Of a DNA stretch of 64,000 nucleotides, positions 7,927 to 17,865 are shown in pieces. Each line of letters opens with the position of its first letter. Position 1 is the stretch's first letter. The position numbers and the translations under genes are program-made. Source of the DNA: Flavobacteriales bacterium 34_180_T64 (lineage in GTDB: Bacteria; Bacteroidota; Bacteroidia; Flavobacteriales; Flavobacteriaceae); assembly GCA_002162765.1 (NCBI GenBank), contig MAAR01000005.1, positions 140,528 to 204,527 on the forward strand, in the 5' to 3' direction. The notes under the pieces are model-generated. The model was not told the DNA's origin, did no database searches, and saw nothing but the letters and a program-made list of their open reading frames with translations.

Positions 7927-8702
7927 TCATTTTCGTCGTTTTCAATCAATAGTGTCAATTCAATGAATTGATCAACACTTAATTGTTCTGGACGCTTGCC
8001 AAAGATAACATTTGCTTTTAAATTATCTGAAAGATTGAAAGTTTTTAAACTATTTCGGAGTGTTTTTCGACGTTGTTGGAATGCTGTTTTCACTACTTTG
8101 AAAAAAAACTTTTCATCACATGGGAGTACGTAATTTTCTTTTCTTGTTAGCAATAAAACGCCAGAATCTATTTTAGGTGGCGGATTAAAAACTGTTGGTG
8201 GAACGGTAAATAGATATTCGGCATTATAAAATGCTTGTGTTAATACAGACAGAATGCCATATACTTTACTGCCTTCTTTTGAACAAATACGTTGTGCGAC
8301 TTCCTTTTGGAACATGCCTGAAAACTCAGGAATTTGTTCGCGCATTTCTAAAGTTTTAAAAACGATTTGTGTTGAAATGTTATACGGGAAATTACCAATT
8401 ATTGCAAAAGGCTCCTCTTTAAAAACTTGGGTCAAATCAAATTTTAAAACATCTTCTTCTATAATTCTATCGGCAAGATTGAGATAATTGGCTTTTAGGT
8501 ATTCTACAGATTCAGAATCTATTTCTACCACATGCGTAGTGATCTCTTTTTTGAGCAAATATTTAGTGAGCACACCCATGCCAGGTCCAATTTCAAGGAC
8601 ATGTTTATAACCCTTGAATGATAATGCATTTGCAATTTGTTCAGCAATACTTTCATCAGTTAAAAAGTGCTGACCTAGATGTTTTTTCGCGCGTACGGAC
8701 AT
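7923..8702 (-). CDS. rsmA: 16S rRNA (adenine1518/1519-N6)-dimethyltransferase
   Basis: A 259-residue KsgA/RsmA. The N-terminus ([19 protein letters not shown]) is diagnostic. SAM motif I is EIGPGMGVL (37-45) and the catalytic NFPY motif is at 104-107 (GNFPYNIS). The C-terminal domain contains the '[13 protein letters not shown]' signature. It dimethylates two adjacent adenines in helix 45 of 16S rRNA during late 30S assembly. The mgtE start codon overlaps its stop, so the two genes form an operon; the rsmA-mgtE pair is common in flavobacteria. Confidence 0.96.
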   Translation of the reverse strand: MSVRAKKHLGQHFLTDESIAEQIANALSFKGYKHVLEIGPGMGVLTKYLLKKEITTHVVEIDSESVEYLKANYLNLADRIIEEDVLKFDLTQVFKEEPFAIIGNFPYNISTQIVFKTLEMREQIPEFSGMFQKEVAQRICSKEGSKVYGILSVLTQAFYNAEYLFTVPPTVFNPPPKIDSGVLLLTRKENYVLPCDEKFFFKVVKTAFQQRRKTLRNSLKTFNLSDNLKANVIFGKRPEQLSVDQFIELTLLIENDEND

Positions 8703-8725
8703 AATTGGTTTATAAATGGATTTTC

Positions 8726-9049
8726 TTAGTTGAATTTCACGGAATATTCATCAACAATCTGTAGTTCCGTTCTAAAAGCGAGCATTTTGTCAGCGAATTT
8801 TTTTAAGCCTTCGTTTCTCATGTTTTCTGCGTCTTCTCTATAATAAGCATCAAGAGCTTCTCGAGAATAAGATCTGTATTGTACGGAGTAGGTATGGCCT
8901 TCAGTTTTGTCTTCTACAAGCACTTTAGTTAAGGTTGCTTTTTCAAATTTTCCTGTTGCTAGAACTTGTGGAATATGTTCCTTAATCCATATTAACCATT
9001 CATCATGAATACTATTATCGATGTTTATTGTAACATTATAAATTATCAT
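8726..9049 (-). CDS. DUF4286 family protein
   Basis: A 107-residue protein beginning [35 protein letters not shown] and ending '[25 protein letters not shown]', the pattern of DUF4286, a small ferredoxin-like-fold family restricted mainly to Bacteroidota. No active site is recognisable and function is unknown. It lies 23 bases upstream of rsmA on the same strand and is likely part of the same operon. Confidence 0.85.
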   Translation of the reverse strand: MIIYNVTINIDNSIHDEWLIWIKEHIPQVLATGKFEKATLTKVLVEDKTEGHTYSVQYRSYSREALDAYYREDAENMRNEGLKKFADKMLAFRTELQIVDEYSVKFN

Positions 9050-9072
9050 ATGTTTTTAATACCTGAGTTAAA

Positions 9073-9585
9073 CTAAAATGTTTTTGCAAATAACAGGAGT
9101 TCTTCGTCATCTTCAAAAGGTTTTACTCTTTTTTCATAAGATAAACCAATTTTTTCAATTAGACGGATAGAATTTTGGTTAGTAGGTGATGTAATAGCGA
9201 GAACTTTTTTTAATTTAAATAGTTCATTTGCGAGTTTTAAAATGGCCATCGATGATTCATATCCAAATCCTTTTCCTTCATAGTTAGGAAGCATGGCGAA
9301 ACCAATATCGGCATATTCTAAGGTCTCTCTTTTAATAAGACCACAGGTTCCAATAGTTTTATTGTTTTCTGATTTAAGTTGCAGTGTATAAAACCCGAAA
9401 CCATGCGTTTTATAACTTTTAAGATGTCCTTTTTTTATGGCGTCTTCAGCCTGTGCAATCGTATTAATGTTGCGTTCTCCGATGTACTTGATCCAATTAG
9501 GAGTATTCACTAATTCTAAGAAAAAGGGTGCATCAGCAAGTGTAAACTTAGATATAAGAAGCCGTTCTGTTTCTGCTATAGCCAT
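9073..9585 (-). CDS. GNAT N-acetyltransferase, RimJ/RimL-like
   Basis: A 170-residue protein of the RimJ-like group: N-terminal 'TERLLISKFTLADAPFFLELVNTPNWIKYIG', central 'GTCGLIKRETLEYADIGFAMLPNYEGKGFGYESSMAIL' with the acetyl-CoA pyrophosphate loop (GKGFGYES), and a C-terminal 'NQNSIRLIEKIGLSYEKRV'. The acceptor could be a ribosomal protein N-terminus or a small molecule. It lies 23 bases before DUF4286 on the same strand, making a likely GNAT-DUF4286-rsmA-mgtE transcript. Confidence 0.85.
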   Translation of the reverse strand: MAIAETERLLISKFTLADAPFFLELVNTPNWIKYIGERNINTIAQAEDAIKKGHLKSYKTHGFGFYTLQLKSENNKTIGTCGLIKRETLEYADIGFAMLPNYEGKGFGYESSMAILKLANELFKLKKVLAITSPTNQNSIRLIEKIGLSYEKRVKPFEDDEELLLFAKTF

Positions 9586-9594
9586 AAAATAACA

Positions 9595-11373
9595 TCAGTT
9601 TATTGTATCTCCTCTAAGCATTCTATATTTTTTACGAGCGTCTACAAAATAGATGCTGTCTTCATGATCAAAAATGATCTTTTCGTAGAGTGGTTTTGCT
9701 TTTTCAGGTTCAGCTAGTTGTTTATTATATAATTCAGCTAGATAATAATAGGCATCATCTGCTAAAATTTCATCTCTATAATTCGCGATTATGTATTGAT
9801 AATTTGAAGCGGCTTTATCATATTGTTTTTTTTCTTCAAATAGTAAAGCTTGTTTAAATAGTGCCTGATCTTCAATGCTCTCGCCTTTGTGTTCGATTAA
9901 AATGCGATTTAAAAGTGAGATAGCTTCTTCCTTTTTATTTTGAAACGCCAATAAATCTGCTTTAGCATATAGTTTTAATGCGACATGCAAAGAGTCTTCA
10001 TATTTATTATCGGAAATAAGAAGTTTCAAATCTAGTGCATCATTGGCAATGAGTTGCGATGTTGAAGATTTTAAGATTTTTAACTGCGATTCTGCCCAAT
10101 CAAAGTCACCTTTATAATAACTCGTTTTAGCAACCTTAAAACGTGCTTCTTGAGATACAGTACTATTCTTTAGATTGGCTTGAATCTGGGAATAATAAAT
10201 TAAGGCTTCATTGAATTTTTCTTGAAACACTAAAATATCACCTAATGCGAGTTTAACTGTGGCATCTTGAAATGGAGAAAGTTCTAATTCTAAACTTTGT
10301 TTCAAAAACACACTTGCATCCTTAGGGTTATGAATATGAAACGCTAAGAAATTGCCATATGCTATCTGCAGTGCAATGGTTTGCTCATAAGTCCCATAAG
10401 TCTGAAAAAGTGACTGGTATTTTTTATTAATAGTAGTCAAGGCTTTTTTGGTTGCTAAAGTCGTTTCAATATCAAGTAAAAACTGATGTGCTTTTAGAAG
10501 ACTTTCAATATCCTGAGAGTAGTCTAAAACAAAATTAAAAATTGCTGTAGCAGTGTCATATTCTTTTTCATTTAGCGCTGTGAATGCCAAATCGATTAGA
10601 CGATCTAAACTCTGAGGGTTGCGTTTATAAAGCGCTTTTTCTTGAATAAAAGATTTATTATAATCCTTCTCTTGAATGAAGAGCCAGCTCAATAGTTCGT
10701 ACCAATACGGATTAGGTTGTGCCTGAATTTTTTTGAGCAGTAATTTTTTTAAAATGAGGTTGTTTTCATTATCATTATTTTCTGAAACAAAATCGCTAAA
10801 AGCTCGTTTTGCATTATTTATGAATTCCGGTCTTATTGTAATGTAGTCAATGTAATTTGAAAACAGTAGTTCGATATTACCGAGCTCCCCATAGATACGA
10901 GCTAATTGAATGTTATAATTTTGTGTTGGCAATAGTATCATGGCTTTTTCATACACTTTTATTGCTTGCTCCAACAATGAGTGATCTTCAAATTTCTTAG
11001 CGATACTAAAAGCGTAAACTGGTTTTTCTTCAACTTTCAGTATGGCGTCATTATAGTATTTGTTGGCAAGTTGTAGACTGTCTTTAAGCTGATAATTAAA
11101 TCCTACTTCGACCAATAAAACAGGGTAATTACTTCGTGTTAATCGATCTAAAAGTAAATCTTGGGATTCATCATAACGCTCGAGTTGTTGTAATGTATTT
11201 ACTATTTTATAGAGGTATTTTGTAGTGTTTTTTTCTTTTTCATTTAACTTTTGATAGGCAATTAGAGCCTTTTCAAATTCGCCGCGTTTAAAATAATCAT
11301 CAGCAATCTGTTCGCTTTGAGAAAAAGCAAAAGAGCTTAGGCAAAAAATGATTATGAAAAAAACCTGTTTCAT
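9595..11373 (-). CDS. Exported tetratricopeptide-repeat protein
   Basis: With the ATG at 11373 the product has 592 residues and begins MKQVFFIIIFCLSSFAFSQSEQ, a clear Sec signal peptide; the ORF continues 12 codons upstream but would bury that signal. The mature protein is almost entirely TPR-like helical hairpins (for example 'DDYFKRGEFEKALIAYQKLNE', 'AYYYLAELYNKQLAEPEKAKPLYEKII'), the last ones resembling the YbgF/CpoB tail. It probably acts in the periplasm as a scaffold. The gene ends nine bases before the GNAT gene and may be the head of that operon. Confidence 0.8.
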   Translation of the reverse strand: MKQVFFIIIFCLSSFAFSQSEQIADDYFKRGEFEKALIAYQKLNEKEKNTTKYLYKIVNTLQQLERYDESQDLLLDRLTRSNYPVLLVEVGFNYQLKDSLQLANKYYNDAILKVEEKPVYAFSIAKKFEDHSLLEQAIKVYEKAMILLPTQNYNIQLARIYGELGNIELLFSNYIDYITIRPEFINNAKRAFSDFVSENNDNENNLILKKLLLKKIQAQPNPYWYELLSWLFIQEKDYNKSFIQEKALYKRNPQSLDRLIDLAFTALNEKEYDTATAIFNFVLDYSQDIESLLKAHQFLLDIETTLATKKALTTINKKYQSLFQTYGTYEQTIALQIAYGNFLAFHIHNPKDASVFLKQSLELELSPFQDATVKLALGDILVFQEKFNEALIYYSQIQANLKNSTVSQEARFKVAKTSYYKGDFDWAESQLKILKSSTSQLIANDALDLKLLISDNKYEDSLHVALKLYAKADLLAFQNKKEEAISLLNRILIEHKGESIEDQALFKQALLFEEKKQYDKAASNYQYIIANYRDEILADDAYYYLAELYNKQLAEPEKAKPLYEKIIFDHEDSIYFVDARKKYRMLRGDTIN

Positions 11374-11437
11374 TGTTCTTATTTCTGTAAATATAACAAA
11401 TGCCATCACTTCTTATTGTGAATGTTTTTATAAAAAA

Positions 11438-11463
11438 AATGCCTGAACGTGAGTTCAGGCATT
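11438..11463 (-). terminator. Strong terminator, minus direction
   Basis: Arms aatgcctgaac (11438-11448) and gttcaggcatt (11453-11463) with a 4-base loop, followed on the minus strand by eight T. It lies between the small ORF at 11565-11633 and the TPR gene, and should end transcripts coming from serS or from that small ORF. Confidence 0.8.
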
Positions 11464-11564
11464 ACCAAGCAAAATAAATGTGCTATTAATCATTATTTCT
11501 AAATGATTCAATTATCCTGTTTTGGCATAAATTGTTTTTGTTGACTATTGAATTGTAGTATTCT

Positions 11565-11633
11565 TTAAAAGAATATTTTACTGACCATCACAACTAATGA
11601 TACAAGTACTACAATGCGTTTAATATTTTTCAT
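11565..11633 (-). CDS. Possible 22-residue hydrophobic peptide
   Basis: An ATG at 11633 opens a 22-codon frame, MKNIKRIVVLVSLVVMVSKI plus FF, ending TAA at 11565. It has a basic start and one hydrophobic helix, like a small membrane peptide. It lies alone in the 359-base gap between serS and the TPR gene and is followed about 100 bases later by a strong terminator. That arrangement suggests a real small transcript, but chance ORFs of this size are common and I know no family for it. The rest of the gap holds nothing else I can recognise. Confidence 0.3.
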   Translation of the reverse strand: MKNIKRIVVLVSLVVMVSKIFF

Positions 11634-11768
11634 AAGTAGGTTAATTCTTATTTGGAAGACTAACTTCAATAAAAAAACCTAAAAAACAAAAGAAATTGTC
11701 AATTATTCGTTGAACAACGTCTTTTTTTAGCATTTAAACGATAAAGCAATAGAAAATTCCTACAAATA

Positions 11769-13037
11769 TTAGATTTTATCAAATCCCGTATATGGTACTA
11801 AGACGTCTGGTATTTTTATACCATCCTCAGTTTGGTAGTTTTCTAAAATACCTGCAAGAACTCTTGGTAAAGCTAGTGAGCTTCCATTAAGCGTATGACA
11901 TAATTGATTTTTACCTTCTGAATTTTTAAAACGTAATTTTAGTCGATTTGCCTGAAATGTTTCGAAATTAGATACAGAAGAAATCTCTAACCAGCGGTCT
12001 TGAGCTGTTGAAAAAACTTCAAAATCATAAGTTATTGCTGAGGTAAAGCCTAAATCTCCAGCACAAAGACGTAAAATTCTGTAAGGTAATTTCAACTCTT
12101 GAAGAATGCCTTTCACATGATTCACCATTTCATCCAAGGCATCATAAGAACGGTTTGGGTGTTCTACTCTTAAAATTTCCACCTTATCAAATTGATGTAA
12201 TCGATTTAACCCACGTACATGTGCTCCATAACTTCCTGCTTCACGTCTAAAGCATGGTGTATATCCTGTTATTGTAATAGGCAGATCACTTTCATTAAGT
12301 AAATTATCTCTAAATAAATTAGTGGCAGGAACTTCAGCCGTAGGAATTAAATAGAGATTGTCTTCAGTGACATGATACATTTGCCCTTCTTTATCTGGTA
12401 ATTGTCCTGTTCCAAAACCAGAAGCTTCATTAACAAGATGAGGTAATTGATATTCGGTATAACCTGCTGCTGTATTTTTATCTAAAAAATAAGCAATTAG
12501 TGCACGTTGTAATCGCGCGCCTTTTCCTTTGTAAACAGGAAACCCTGCACCAGTGATCTTATTGCCTAATTCAAAATCTATGATGTCGTATTTTTTGGCC
12601 AATTCCCAGTGCGGTTGAGCACCTTTATGTAACACCGGAATGTCACCTTCTCTAAATAGTTCTTCGTTATCATCTTCTGTGTCTCCAGTGGGCACTAATT
12701 CGTTAGGAACATTAGGGATTTTATACAACACTTGATTTAAAGCTTCAGATGTTGCATTTAATTGCTCGCCTAAACGTTTCGAATCTTCTTTTAATTGACC
12801 AGTTTTTTCTTTAAGTAGGTTGGCTTCAGATGCTTTCCCAGTTTTAAATAAATTACCAATTTCTTTAGATAAGTTATTTGATTCCGCTAAAATAGTGTCT
12901 AACTGTGTTTGTAAACCTCTTCGGTCTTCATCTAATGCTATTACATCTGCAATCATTTGAGTTGCATCAATATTTCGTTTTGATAATCTCTTAATGACAT
13001 CTTCTTTGTGTTCTCTAATAAAAGCTACTTGTAACAT
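11769..13037 (-). CDS. serS: Seryl-tRNA synthetase
   Basis: From the ATG at 13037 (MLQVAFIREHKEDVIKRL) the enzyme has 422 residues, the usual length. The N-terminal coiled-coil arm spans about residues 30-100 (LQTQLDTILAESNNLSKEIG...). The class II catalytic core shows motif 2 (FRREAGSYGAHVRGLNRLHQFDKVE) and motif 3 (LNGSSLALPRVLAGILENYQ). It charges tRNA-Ser and tRNA-Sec-type acceptors with serine. It begins 42 bases after the end of the HTTM gene on the same strand. Confidence 0.96.
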   Translation of the reverse strand: MLQVAFIREHKEDVIKRLSKRNIDATQMIADVIALDEDRRGLQTQLDTILAESNNLSKEIGNLFKTGKASEANLLKEKTGQLKEDSKRLGEQLNATSEALNQVLYKIPNVPNELVPTGDTEDDNEELFREGDIPVLHKGAQPHWELAKKYDIIDFELGNKITGAGFPVYKGKGARLQRALIAYFLDKNTAAGYTEYQLPHLVNEASGFGTGQLPDKEGQMYHVTEDNLYLIPTAEVPATNLFRDNLLNESDLPITITGYTPCFRREAGSYGAHVRGLNRLHQFDKVEILRVEHPNRSYDALDEMVNHVKGILQELKLPYRILRLCAGDLGFTSAITYDFEVFSTAQDRWLEISSVSNFETFQANRLKLRFKNSEGKNQLCHTLNGSSLALPRVLAGILENYQTEDGIKIPDVLVPYTGFDKI

Positions 13038-13079
13038 GGCTGAAAATTTAAGCAACAAATTTAATGAAAAGCAATAAGT

Positions 13080-14393
13080 TTAGTCCAATTTTGAAGGTAA
13101 AATCCAAGCCGAATGTTTAAATGCATTCCATTCTATATTTCCTAAGTCAACTTTTGGATTTATGAGACGCTGATTCGATCTTCCATTTACACTCACATAA
13201 CAATCAACAAAAACTTTTACATCCATACCTTTTTTTGAGTATGCTTTTTTTAAATGTTGCGCAAATTGCCAGATAACATCTGGTTTGGTGGTCGCTCCTC
13301 TTTGTTGTTTTTTAGTCAGATAATCACTTAGCTTAATTGGAATGACAATTTCAGATTTCTTGTCAACAACTGTATAGACCGCATAACCCTTTTTAGAGCG
13401 TAACATCATTCGCCATGAAAGGCGATGCCCTTCTTCTGTCCACAGTACATTGTCTTCTATGAAATGTTGTCTTAATGGTAATGCAATTTGAATACAAAAG
13501 TAAATGATAAGTCCAACGAGAATGGGTGTTTTGTATTTTGGAACCATAAATTCTTCCGATTTATAGAAATTTTTTCGAGGTAAGAATAATTTCTGAATGG
13601 TTTTAGGTTCGAAAAAGAATAAGGCAAAGGCTAGGGATAAATATGGGAAGATACCAACCTGAAACACAAACGAATTAAATAGATGAAAACATATAGAAGC
13701 GATAAACGCAAATTTTCGAGTCTTTTTAATCAATAACAACGGAATGATTAATCCATCAAATAATATTCCACCATAAGCCAGAATATAGTGCATCCATTTA
13801 TGTTGTAACAAATCACCAACAAAAAAATAATGTTGTTTTGCAGCCATCATAAGTTCAATAACAGAGGTGTTTATCCAGTCGGGATATAATTTTGCTATTG
13901 AACCAAACGTATAAACGATTAGCATTTGTATAATTAAAATCCATTTACACCATTGCGGCATGGCATCTCTTTTAATTTCAGGATGTTGTTTGACATCAAT
14001 TGAAACATTGGTATTAGCTGGTAGAATAATCATGATTCCACTTAAAATCATCAGCAAATAATAGTGATTATTATAAGATGATTTTTGCATAAAATAAGTG
14101 GATGCCCACATTAGAGTAAAAGCAATCATGCTCCATCTATATTTATAACCCAGCATTATGAAAATGCCAAACAATCCCATAATAATATAATAGGCATACA
14201 TCCAATTCCCGGGAAGCGGTTGCAACCACTCAAACCCAATAAATGTAAATGTAAATTCAGGATCGATTAGTGTGTGTTTAATCCAACCCGTAAAAACAGC
14301 ACCTACACTTTCTAAAAAAACAAGCAAGCCAAAAATAATCCGAAACACAATGAGCGCACTATTGTCAATATGTTTAAAAAGAAATTTAGCCAT
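13080..14393 (-). CDS. HTTM-domain membrane protein (vitamin K gamma-carboxylase-like)
   Basis: From the ATG at 14393 (MAKFLFKHIDNSALIVFRIIFGLLVF) this is a 437-residue polytopic protein. At least six membrane segments precede a soluble C-terminal domain (about 290-437). The pattern 'YNNHYYLLMILSGIMIILPAN', 'QWCKWILIIQMLIVYTFGSIAKLYPDW' and 'HLFNSFVFQVGIFPYLSLA' is that of HTTM proteins, distant relatives of the vitamin K-dependent gamma-glutamyl carboxylase. Bacterial members are of unknown function. The start overlaps ribF by eight bases, an arrangement common in flavobacteria, so the two are co-transcribed. Confidence 0.85.
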   Translation of the reverse strand: MAKFLFKHIDNSALIVFRIIFGLLVFLESVGAVFTGWIKHTLIDPEFTFTFIGFEWLQPLPGNWMYAYYIIMGLFGIFIMLGYKYRWSMIAFTLMWASTYFMQKSSYNNHYYLLMILSGIMIILPANTNVSIDVKQHPEIKRDAMPQWCKWILIIQMLIVYTFGSIAKLYPDWINTSVIELMMAAKQHYFFVGDLLQHKWMHYILAYGGILFDGLIIPLLLIKKTRKFAFIASICFHLFNSFVFQVGIFPYLSLAFALFFFEPKTIQKLFLPRKNFYKSEEFMVPKYKTPILVGLIIYFCIQIALPLRQHFIEDNVLWTEEGHRLSWRMMLRSKKGYAVYTVVDKKSEIVIPIKLSDYLTKKQQRGATTKPDVIWQFAQHLKKAYSKKGMDVKVFVDCYVSVNGRSNQRLINPKVDLGNIEWNAFKHSAWILPSKLD

Positions 14394-15318
14394 GGTTTGA
14401 TGCAATGAATTCTAAGGCGTTAAATCTATCTTTTTTGAGTTGAGATTGGAGAATTTCTACCGAATCAAATTTCTGTTCATCTCTTAAGCGATGTAGAATT
14501 TCAATTTTTAAGGTTTCATGGTATAGATCTTTGTCAGTTTCGAAAAAGTGTATTTCTATAGATTGCTTTGTCTCATTGAATGTTGGGTTAGTTCCTATAT
14601 TCATCATTCCAAATACAGTGGTATTATCTATAGTTGACTTTACAACATAAACACCATTTTTCGGAATGAGTTTATACGCTTTTTCTACTGCTATATTTGC
14701 CGTTGGGAATTTCATGGTTTTACCAATGCCTTTCCCTTTAATGACTTTTCCCGTTAAAAAATAAGAATAACCCAAATAAGAATTAGCAGTTTCAATGTCT
14801 CCTTGTAATAATGCAACGCGTATTTTAGTTGAACTCACTGCAACATCGGCAATGTCTTGAGAAGAAATTTCTTCAACTTGAAATCCAAATTCTTCACCAT
14901 AGGTTTTTAAATCGTCAATATTTGCACTTCTATTTTTACCAAAATGATGATCGTATCCAATGATAATGTGTTTTGCGTTTAGTTCATCAACAAGAATATT
15001 TTTGACATAGTCATGTGCGGATAGATTTGCGAAATCTAAGTTGAACTCTTTAATGACCAATTCATCTAAACCAATTTGAGAGAGCATATTTTGGCGTTCT
15101 TCAATAGTATGTAATAATTGAATTTTGAATTCGGGTTGTAATACCATTCTTGGGTGTGGAAAAAAAGTTAAAACCACAGATTTCAAATCTTTTTCTTGTC
15201 CTATCTTAACCAAGCGCTCGATAATTTTTTGATGGCCAATATGCACGCCATCAAAAGTACCAATGGTAATGACAGATGATTTTTTAGAATTGGAGGACAA
15301 GGCGTTGTATAACTTCAA
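14386..15318 (-). CDS. ribF: Bifunctional riboflavin kinase/FMN adenylyltransferase
   Basis: A 310-residue RibF. The N-terminal nucleotidyltransferase domain contains GTFDGVHIGHQ (20-30), the HxGH-type adenylyl-transfer motif. The C-terminal flavokinase domain shows 'GKGIGKTMKFPTANI' and 'GMMNIGTNPTFNE' with the catalytic Glu in 'IEIHFFETDKDLYHETLKIEIL'. It phosphorylates riboflavin to FMN and adenylates FMN to FAD. It heads a ribF-HTTM (possibly serS) operon and starts just after a strong terminator that isolates it from the metalloprotease gene. Confidence 0.95.
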   Translation of the reverse strand: MKLYNALSSNSKKSSVITIGTFDGVHIGHQKIIERLVKIGQEKDLKSVVLTFFPHPRMVLQPEFKIQLLHTIEERQNMLSQIGLDELVIKEFNLDFANLSAHDYVKNILVDELNAKHIIIGYDHHFGKNRSANIDDLKTYGEEFGFQVEEISSQDIADVAVSSTKIRVALLQGDIETANSYLGYSYFLTGKVIKGKGIGKTMKFPTANIAVEKAYKLIPKNGVYVVKSTIDNTTVFGMMNIGTNPTFNETKQSIEIHFFETDKDLYHETLKIEILHRLRDEQKFDSVEILQSQLKKDRFNALEFIASNHG

Positions 15319-15354
15319 AGACGCTGATTTTTTTGTAAAAGTATGAAATAAAAA

Positions 15355-15380
15355 AAGAGGATTGAAATTTCAATCCTCTT
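15355..15380 (-). terminator. Terminator after the M43 metalloprotease gene
   Basis: A perfect 26-bp palindrome (aagaggattgaaa and its complement) flanked by an A-run that reads as T7 on the minus strand. It lies 24 bases after the metalloprotease stop. Confidence 0.85.
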
Positions 15381-15403
15381 CTTAATTTATAATTTACTTT
15401 GCC

Positions 15404-17356
15404 TTATTTTTTTATAAATGGCAATGTAATAGATGCATCATTTTTAGAGATTCTAATGAAATACATTCCGTTGCTTAATTCAGAAGAATTAATAGTTAAA
15501 TCAGCATTAGTTGCAATAGTTTTTCTACTAATAGATTGTCCTAACACATTAAAAATTTCATATGCAGATGGTAAATCATTTGCATTTCCTAATTTAATAT
15601 TTAATTCAGTTGTAGTTGGATTCGGGTATAATGATATTCCGTTAGTACCAAAATAATCTTCAGTACTTAAAGCATATGTTGAAATCTGAGTAGTTTCAGA
15701 ATCACTAAAATCTCCTCCGCTAAAAATAATGGTATCGTCGTCTGTTCTTAAATTATAAGATCCATTTCCCCAATCACAGCAAATACCGTCTCCAAAACCA
15801 TCGTTAATCACAAAAGAATAGCAAATATCTGGATTTACTAGAAATGTTTGATCAATTTGAGTTGAGTTGCCATCTGTATAAGGTCCTCCTGAAAACAACA
15901 CCCCATTCTCATCACTAAATGACCATGTGATTTCACTTCCATAATTATCTGGAATAATAGACAATCTAACTTCAGTTGTCCCTGAGTAAGAATCTGATCC
16001 TGAAAAATCAGCATTAGCAGTATCATTACAAGCTCTTAAATCAGCACCGCCATTTGGAGCAGATACAGCTACGTTAAACGTATGAGAACCACTGCTTGCA
16101 GTTATAACGGGTAAATCGAAATCTTCGAATTCTCCATAAGCTAACGAACCTGACCAACCTGAATTAGTAGAAGCTCCACCATCAATATCATAAGAAACAG
16201 TTGCTGAGGTTAACGTTGCAGTTCCCCAGTTTGTAATTCTTACGTTTGGAGTTAATTCACCTGAACATGCGCCTCCTGATTCACTAAGACTGTTAATTTC
16301 GATACTTCCATCATCATTAACTGAAGCTAATTCGGTACATACATTTGAAGTGGTTGTATTTGGTCTATTAGCTGAATTCGTCATGGTATTAATGACTCTC
16401 GCTTTCTGATCATTTGTAAAAACATTCATACACGAATCATTGGTGTAATCCATGTAGTTTTCAACCATATCAGCAGCGCCACCAGCGCAAGAATCTATCG
16501 TAGGGCAACCACCATTAGGACCACTAATTGCTGGCGTATCTGCACATACGTCGCCATCTGCACAACCGCCTTGGAATGTGTGGTATAAGCCTAGATAATG
16601 ACCAACTTCATGTGTCATTGTTCTACCAAGATTAAAAACACCACCAATAGTTACTCCAGCGGCATCATTGCTTCCGAAGTATGTGTAGTTAGAAACGACA
16701 CCATCCGAATTAGCTGGGCCTCCAGGAAATTGGGCAAATCCTAATAAATTGCCATTCGAAAAGTTTACAGACCACATGTTCATATATTGAGAAGCATCCC
16801 AAAATGTAGCTGGTTTTAAAACGGTGTCTGTATTCCCACCAGGACCAGACCATGATGTACTAACTGCAGACATATCAATTCTGTCAATACCATTGGTTAC
16901 ACATCCATCAGGCGTTTGTTTAGCAAGGCAGAATTCTACCTCAATATCGGCACCATCAGGATGGCTGTTAAATCCTCGACTTCCCACAATACGTCTAAAA
17001 TCTTCATTCATTACTTGAATTTGAGATATAACTTGAGCATCAGAGATATTAGCTCCAACGCCAACAGGTTCCCCGTTGTGAATAACGTGAACAACCACAG
17101 GAATTGTGAACTGTAAAGCACGATTAGGGTTAGCTGCTAATTGCGCTTTAATAGTTGCAATTTTAGGAGCCATTAATTCTTCATAGGCTTGGCTACCCAT
17201 CATTCTCGGATTCGTTTGTAAAAGTTGTGCATTGTACTCATCGGTAGCACACCTTATAATAGTGTTTTCTGGGGATTGAAGCCTTTGTTGAGCAGACATA
17301 GCAATTGGGGCTAAAATAAGACTCATTAGAAGCAACTTAAAGGTAATTTTTTTCAT
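15404..17356 (-). CDS. Secreted M43 (pappalysin-type) zinc metalloprotease with T9SS sorting domain
   Basis: A 650-residue secreted protease. Residues 1-21 are a signal peptide (MKKITFKLLLMSLILAPIAMSAQ). The catalytic zinc motif HEVGHYLGLYH (His249, Glu250, His253, His259) is the extended HExxHxxxxxH site of metzincins, with the downstream Met-turn in 'VENYMDYTNDSCMN'. Cysteine-rich segments (GGCADGDVCADTP, GGCPTIDSCAGG) fit M43. A CARDB-like and a beta-rich domain follow, and the last ~75 residues (ISLYPNPTTTELNIKL...GMYFIRI) are a type A type IX sorting domain, so it is exported to the cell surface or medium. A second M43 gene lies divergently 509 bases away. Confidence 0.92.
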   Translation of the reverse strand: MKKITFKLLLMSLILAPIAMSAQQRLQSPENTIIRCATDEYNAQLLQTNPRMMGSQAYEELMAPKIATIKAQLAANPNRALQFTIPVVVHVIHNGEPVGVGANISDAQVISQIQVMNEDFRRIVGSRGFNSHPDGADIEVEFCLAKQTPDGCVTNGIDRIDMSAVSTSWSGPGGNTDTVLKPATFWDASQYMNMWSVNFSNGNLLGFAQFPGGPANSDGVVSNYTYFGSNDAAGVTIGGVFNLGRTMTHEVGHYLGLYHTFQGGCADGDVCADTPAISGPNGGCPTIDSCAGGAADMVENYMDYTNDSCMNVFTNDQKARVINTMTNSANRPNTTTSNVCTELASVNDDGSIEINSLSESGGACSGELTPNVRITNWGTATLTSATVSYDIDGGASTNSGWSGSLAYGEFEDFDLPVITASSGSHTFNVAVSAPNGGADLRACNDTANADFSGSDSYSGTTEVRLSIIPDNYGSEITWSFSDENGVLFSGGPYTDGNSTQIDQTFLVNPDICYSFVINDGFGDGICCDWGNGSYNLRTDDDTIIFSGGDFSDSETTQISTYALSTEDYFGTNGISLYPNPTTTELNIKLGNANDLPSAYEIFNVLGQSISRKTIATNADLTINSSELSNGMYFIRISKNDASITLPFIKK

Positions 17357-17813
17357 GCTTTTAGTTTAAAAAATTAATTAGTTTTAATAGGAAGCCGCCA
17401 ATTTAAGAATAAATAGGATAATTCATTAAGATCTTGCTAAAAAAATATCAATTTATAGTATGGGAAAGCGAAAAATGAATAATTAATTTTTTTTCAGTAT
17501 TTGCAGGGTCTCCTGTGTGCTAAAGTCAAGATTTAATTGAAAAGTGTACGGTTTGATTTTTATAACTTTTAATTTGTAGTTATTAACTTTGTAATAATCC
17601 GTTTGTATCTAACAATAACATTGGCGCGCAAAAAGCAATTTGACATCTTTTTATTCTGCACCCTTTCTTACAATCTCTCAAGTTTAAAATAAGGTTCATG
17701 AAGATAATTTATCTATAATTACTATTCACTAATATGTCAACTGCAGAGCGATGTTCTTTCGTTAAAATTGAATTATTTGTTAAAGAATGCCTAAAAAAAT
17801 GGTTGTTTTTCAT

Positions 17814-17821
17814 TAAATTTG
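17814..17821 (+). promoter_or_regulatory. Candidate -7 element of the plus-strand metalloprotease gene
   Basis: TAAATTTG matches the Bacteroidota TAnnTTTG -7 consensus 44 bases before the ATG at 17866. No convincing -33 partner is seen at the usual spacing, so this is tentative. The rest of the 509-base divergent gap (17357-17865) shows no gene that I can support. Confidence 0.25.
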
Positions 17822-17865
17822 GTAACACTTTACAAAAAATACATTTTAATTAATACAACTATTTT

